A stretch of DNA of 14,613 nucleotides from Candidatus Kapaibacterium sp. (GTDB taxonomy: Bacteria > Bacteroidota > Ignavibacteria > Palsa-1295): positions 1 to 14,613 of the forward strand of contig JANWLI010000189.1 of NCBI GenBank assembly GCA_025450975.1, read 5' to 3'. A program made the position numbers and the translations under genes. Of the stretch, positions 13,488 through 14,613 are shown one piece after another. Below the pieces are notes generated by a model. The model saw nothing but the letters and a program-made list of their open reading frames with translations. It searched no databases and was not told the DNA's origin. The first letter of the stretch is position 1. Each line of letters opens with the position of its first letter.

Positions 13488-14516
13488 ATGACCTACGTTG
13501 CTCTGAAAGCGGACTGGAAAAAGGGAAAATCTGTTCCGGTCTACCTGTTCTTTGGCGAAGTGGAGTTCCTCCGCCGCGAGGCACTCGATCTGGCCCTCGA
13601 GACCTTTGTGCCGGATGTTGCGACGCGGTCATTCAACTACGATGTTTTTTACGGGGCCGAGTCGAAGGTCTCGGACGTCCTCGGGTGCTGCGCCTCGTTT
13701 CCCGTGATGGCCGAGCGCCGTCTCGTCATTGTGCGCGATGCCGATAAGCTCTTCAAAAGCAGATCGAAAGAAGAAAAGAACGACGACCCGTTTCGCGCCT
13801 ACCTTGCAAAACCGAATTTCGACACTATCCTCATTCTCGAGACCTCAAAGCCCGGCGCAAAGAATACGCATCCCTGGAAGGATCTCTTCGCAAAGGCAGA
13901 GACAGTGGAGTTTGCTTTGTTATCCGACGCCATCACTGCCCGCTGGCTTGTCGACCGGGCTGGGCACTACGGCAAAAAGCTTGACGACGAAGCGGCAATG
14001 CTACTTGTCTCATTCACCGGAACAGACCTGACGGGCCTTGCCGGCGAACTGGAGAAGCTTGCAGCCTTTGTCGGCGAAGATCGCGAGCGCATCGGCTCCG
14101 AAGATGTGAAGGAGATCGTCGGCAAGTCGAAGTCGTTTAATGTATTTGAGTTTACGAAGGCCATCGGCTCTGGGAATCGCGAGCAGGCTACGTCGATCGC
14201 GCTACGACTCTTTGCCGACGACTCGCGCGCCTGGTACCAGACGATCCCGATGGTCGCCCGCTATTTCGAGCAGTTATCGGTTGCCCGTGAGATGATCGAT
14301 ACCCGCAGCGATGCCAAGGCGGTCGCCGAAGCGCTTGGTCTCTATGGAGGTGCTGCGTACTTTGCCAATGAGTATATGAACGCTGCGCGCCGTTACACGC
14401 CGCAGAAACTTGACGCTGCTCATAAGGCCATCCTGCGTATTGAGCGGGAAAGCAGAATTAGCCGTCCTGACGAACGACTCCTGATTCAAATGATGCTTTC
14501 GGAAATTATGCCGTAA
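13488..14516 (+). CDS. holA: DNA polymerase III, delta subunit
   Basis: This 342-residue protein has the length and order of HolA, the clamp-loader subunit that opens the sliding clamp. The N-terminal AAA+-like domain starts VPVYLFFGEVEFLRREAL, where other delta subunits have YLLYGEDEFL; as in the family, no functional Walker A is present. Further family features are VLGCCASFPVMAERRLVIVRD, then SDAITARWLVDRAG, TDLTGLAGELEKLAAF and IVGKSKSFNVFEFTKAIG. The C-terminal collar helices end with RPDERLLIQMMLSEI. It probably works in the cytoplasmic clamp loader with DnaX and HolB, not encoded here. It is divergent from the TPR gene across about 80 bases and overlaps the convergent anti-sigma gene by 11 bases. 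Confidence 0.93.
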   Translation: MTYVALKADWKKGKSVPVYLFFGEVEFLRREALDLALETFVPDVATRSFNYDVFYGAESKVSDVLGCCASFPVMAERRLVIVRDADKLFKSRSKEEKNDDPFRAYLAKPNFDTILILETSKPGAKNTHPWKDLFAKAETVEFALLSDAITARWLVDRAGHYGKKLDDEAAMLLVSFTGTDLTGLAGELEKLAAFVGEDRERIGSEDVKEIVGKSKSFNVFEFTKAIGSGNREQATSIALRLFADDSRAWYQTIPMVARYFEQLSVAREMIDTRSDAKAVAEALGLYGGAAYFANEYMNAARRYTPQKLDAAHKAILRIERESRISRPDERLLIQMMLSEIMP

Positions 14517-14613
14517 AGTGGAAGACGGCAGTAACGGTCGTACCAGAGGAAAAATCGAAGCGGACCTCATCGGCAAGCGAGCGGAGCAGGAAGACGCCGC
14601 GGCCACTTGGCAC
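14506..14613 (-). CDS. RsbW-like anti-sigma factor kinase (partial, C-terminus only)
   Basis: The last 35 codons of a gene entering from the right edge read SGRGVFLLRSLADEVRFDF, then a short hairpin and TVTAVFHFTA, ending in TAA (14508-14506). The G-R-G-x-F-L-L-R-S-L-A-D-E-V pattern is the G2-box end of HATPase_c_2 serine kinases such as RsbW/SpoIIAB and of partner-switch regulators. These proteins bind a sigma factor or phosphorylate an anti-anti-sigma STAS protein. Everything before the G2 box lies outside the window, so domain fusions (for example with a PP2C phosphatase) cannot be excluded. The 3' end overlaps holA by 11 bases on the opposite strand. Confidence 0.75.
   Translation of the reverse strand: MPSGRGVFLLRSLADEVRFDFSSGTTVTAVFHFTA

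Overview
This 14.6 kb window looks like chromosomal DNA from a member of the Bacteroidota/Chlorobi (FCB) superphylum, most likely an Ignavibacteria- or Kapabacteria-like lineage. The reasons are a serine hydrolase with a type IX secretion (Por) sorting tail, a Bacteroidota-type PUR-alpha-like protein, a Gram-negative spmA/spmB pair, a predicted outer-membrane barrel, and two promoter-like TAnnTTTG boxes. Taxonomy is inferred from gene content alone; no marker gene is present.

Layout. 1-921 is the 3' part of a kynureninase-like PLP enzyme. Its stop overlaps the start of a short hicA toxin remnant, followed by an intact short hicB antitoxin (994-1209), a small membrane protein and a YgjP/DUF45 metallopeptidase. 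2319-3324 runs leftward: a PUR-alpha-like gene with a recognisable promoter, a broken small gene (2702-2770), an unusual three-unit array of palindromes with variable cores (2789-3040), and a DUF2892 membrane protein. 3551-5436 is a rightward cluster of four small exported proteins (one lipoprotein, one with Hcp-like end motifs), closed by a strong terminator at 5460-5494. That terminator sits only 12 bases before a gamma-class carbonic anhydrase, which is followed by a TraB/GumN protein and spmA-spmB in tight tandem (5507-8516). A convergent serine hydrolase (8520-10022) faces spmB and diverges from an outer-membrane protein gene (10144-11544). The latter converges on a TPR gene that is split by a single in-frame TAG (11541-13406). 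holA (DNA polymerase III delta) follows at 13488-14516 and overlaps the tail of a convergent RsbW-like anti-sigma kinase cut by the window end.

Most genes are housekeeping or envelope functions rather than one pathway. The accessory material is concentrated at 918-1209 (eroded toxin-antitoxin pair) and 2577-3060 (eroded small gene, direct repeats around a promoter, palindrome array). The best candidate for something undescribed is the palindrome array. Its three units share an outer 8-base arm, begin exactly 92 bases apart, and enclose unrelated cores that mostly fold back on themselves.

The other strong direct observations are the TAG-split TPR gene, the clean deletion inside hicA, and the two promoter-like boxes lying 4-5 bases before start codons.
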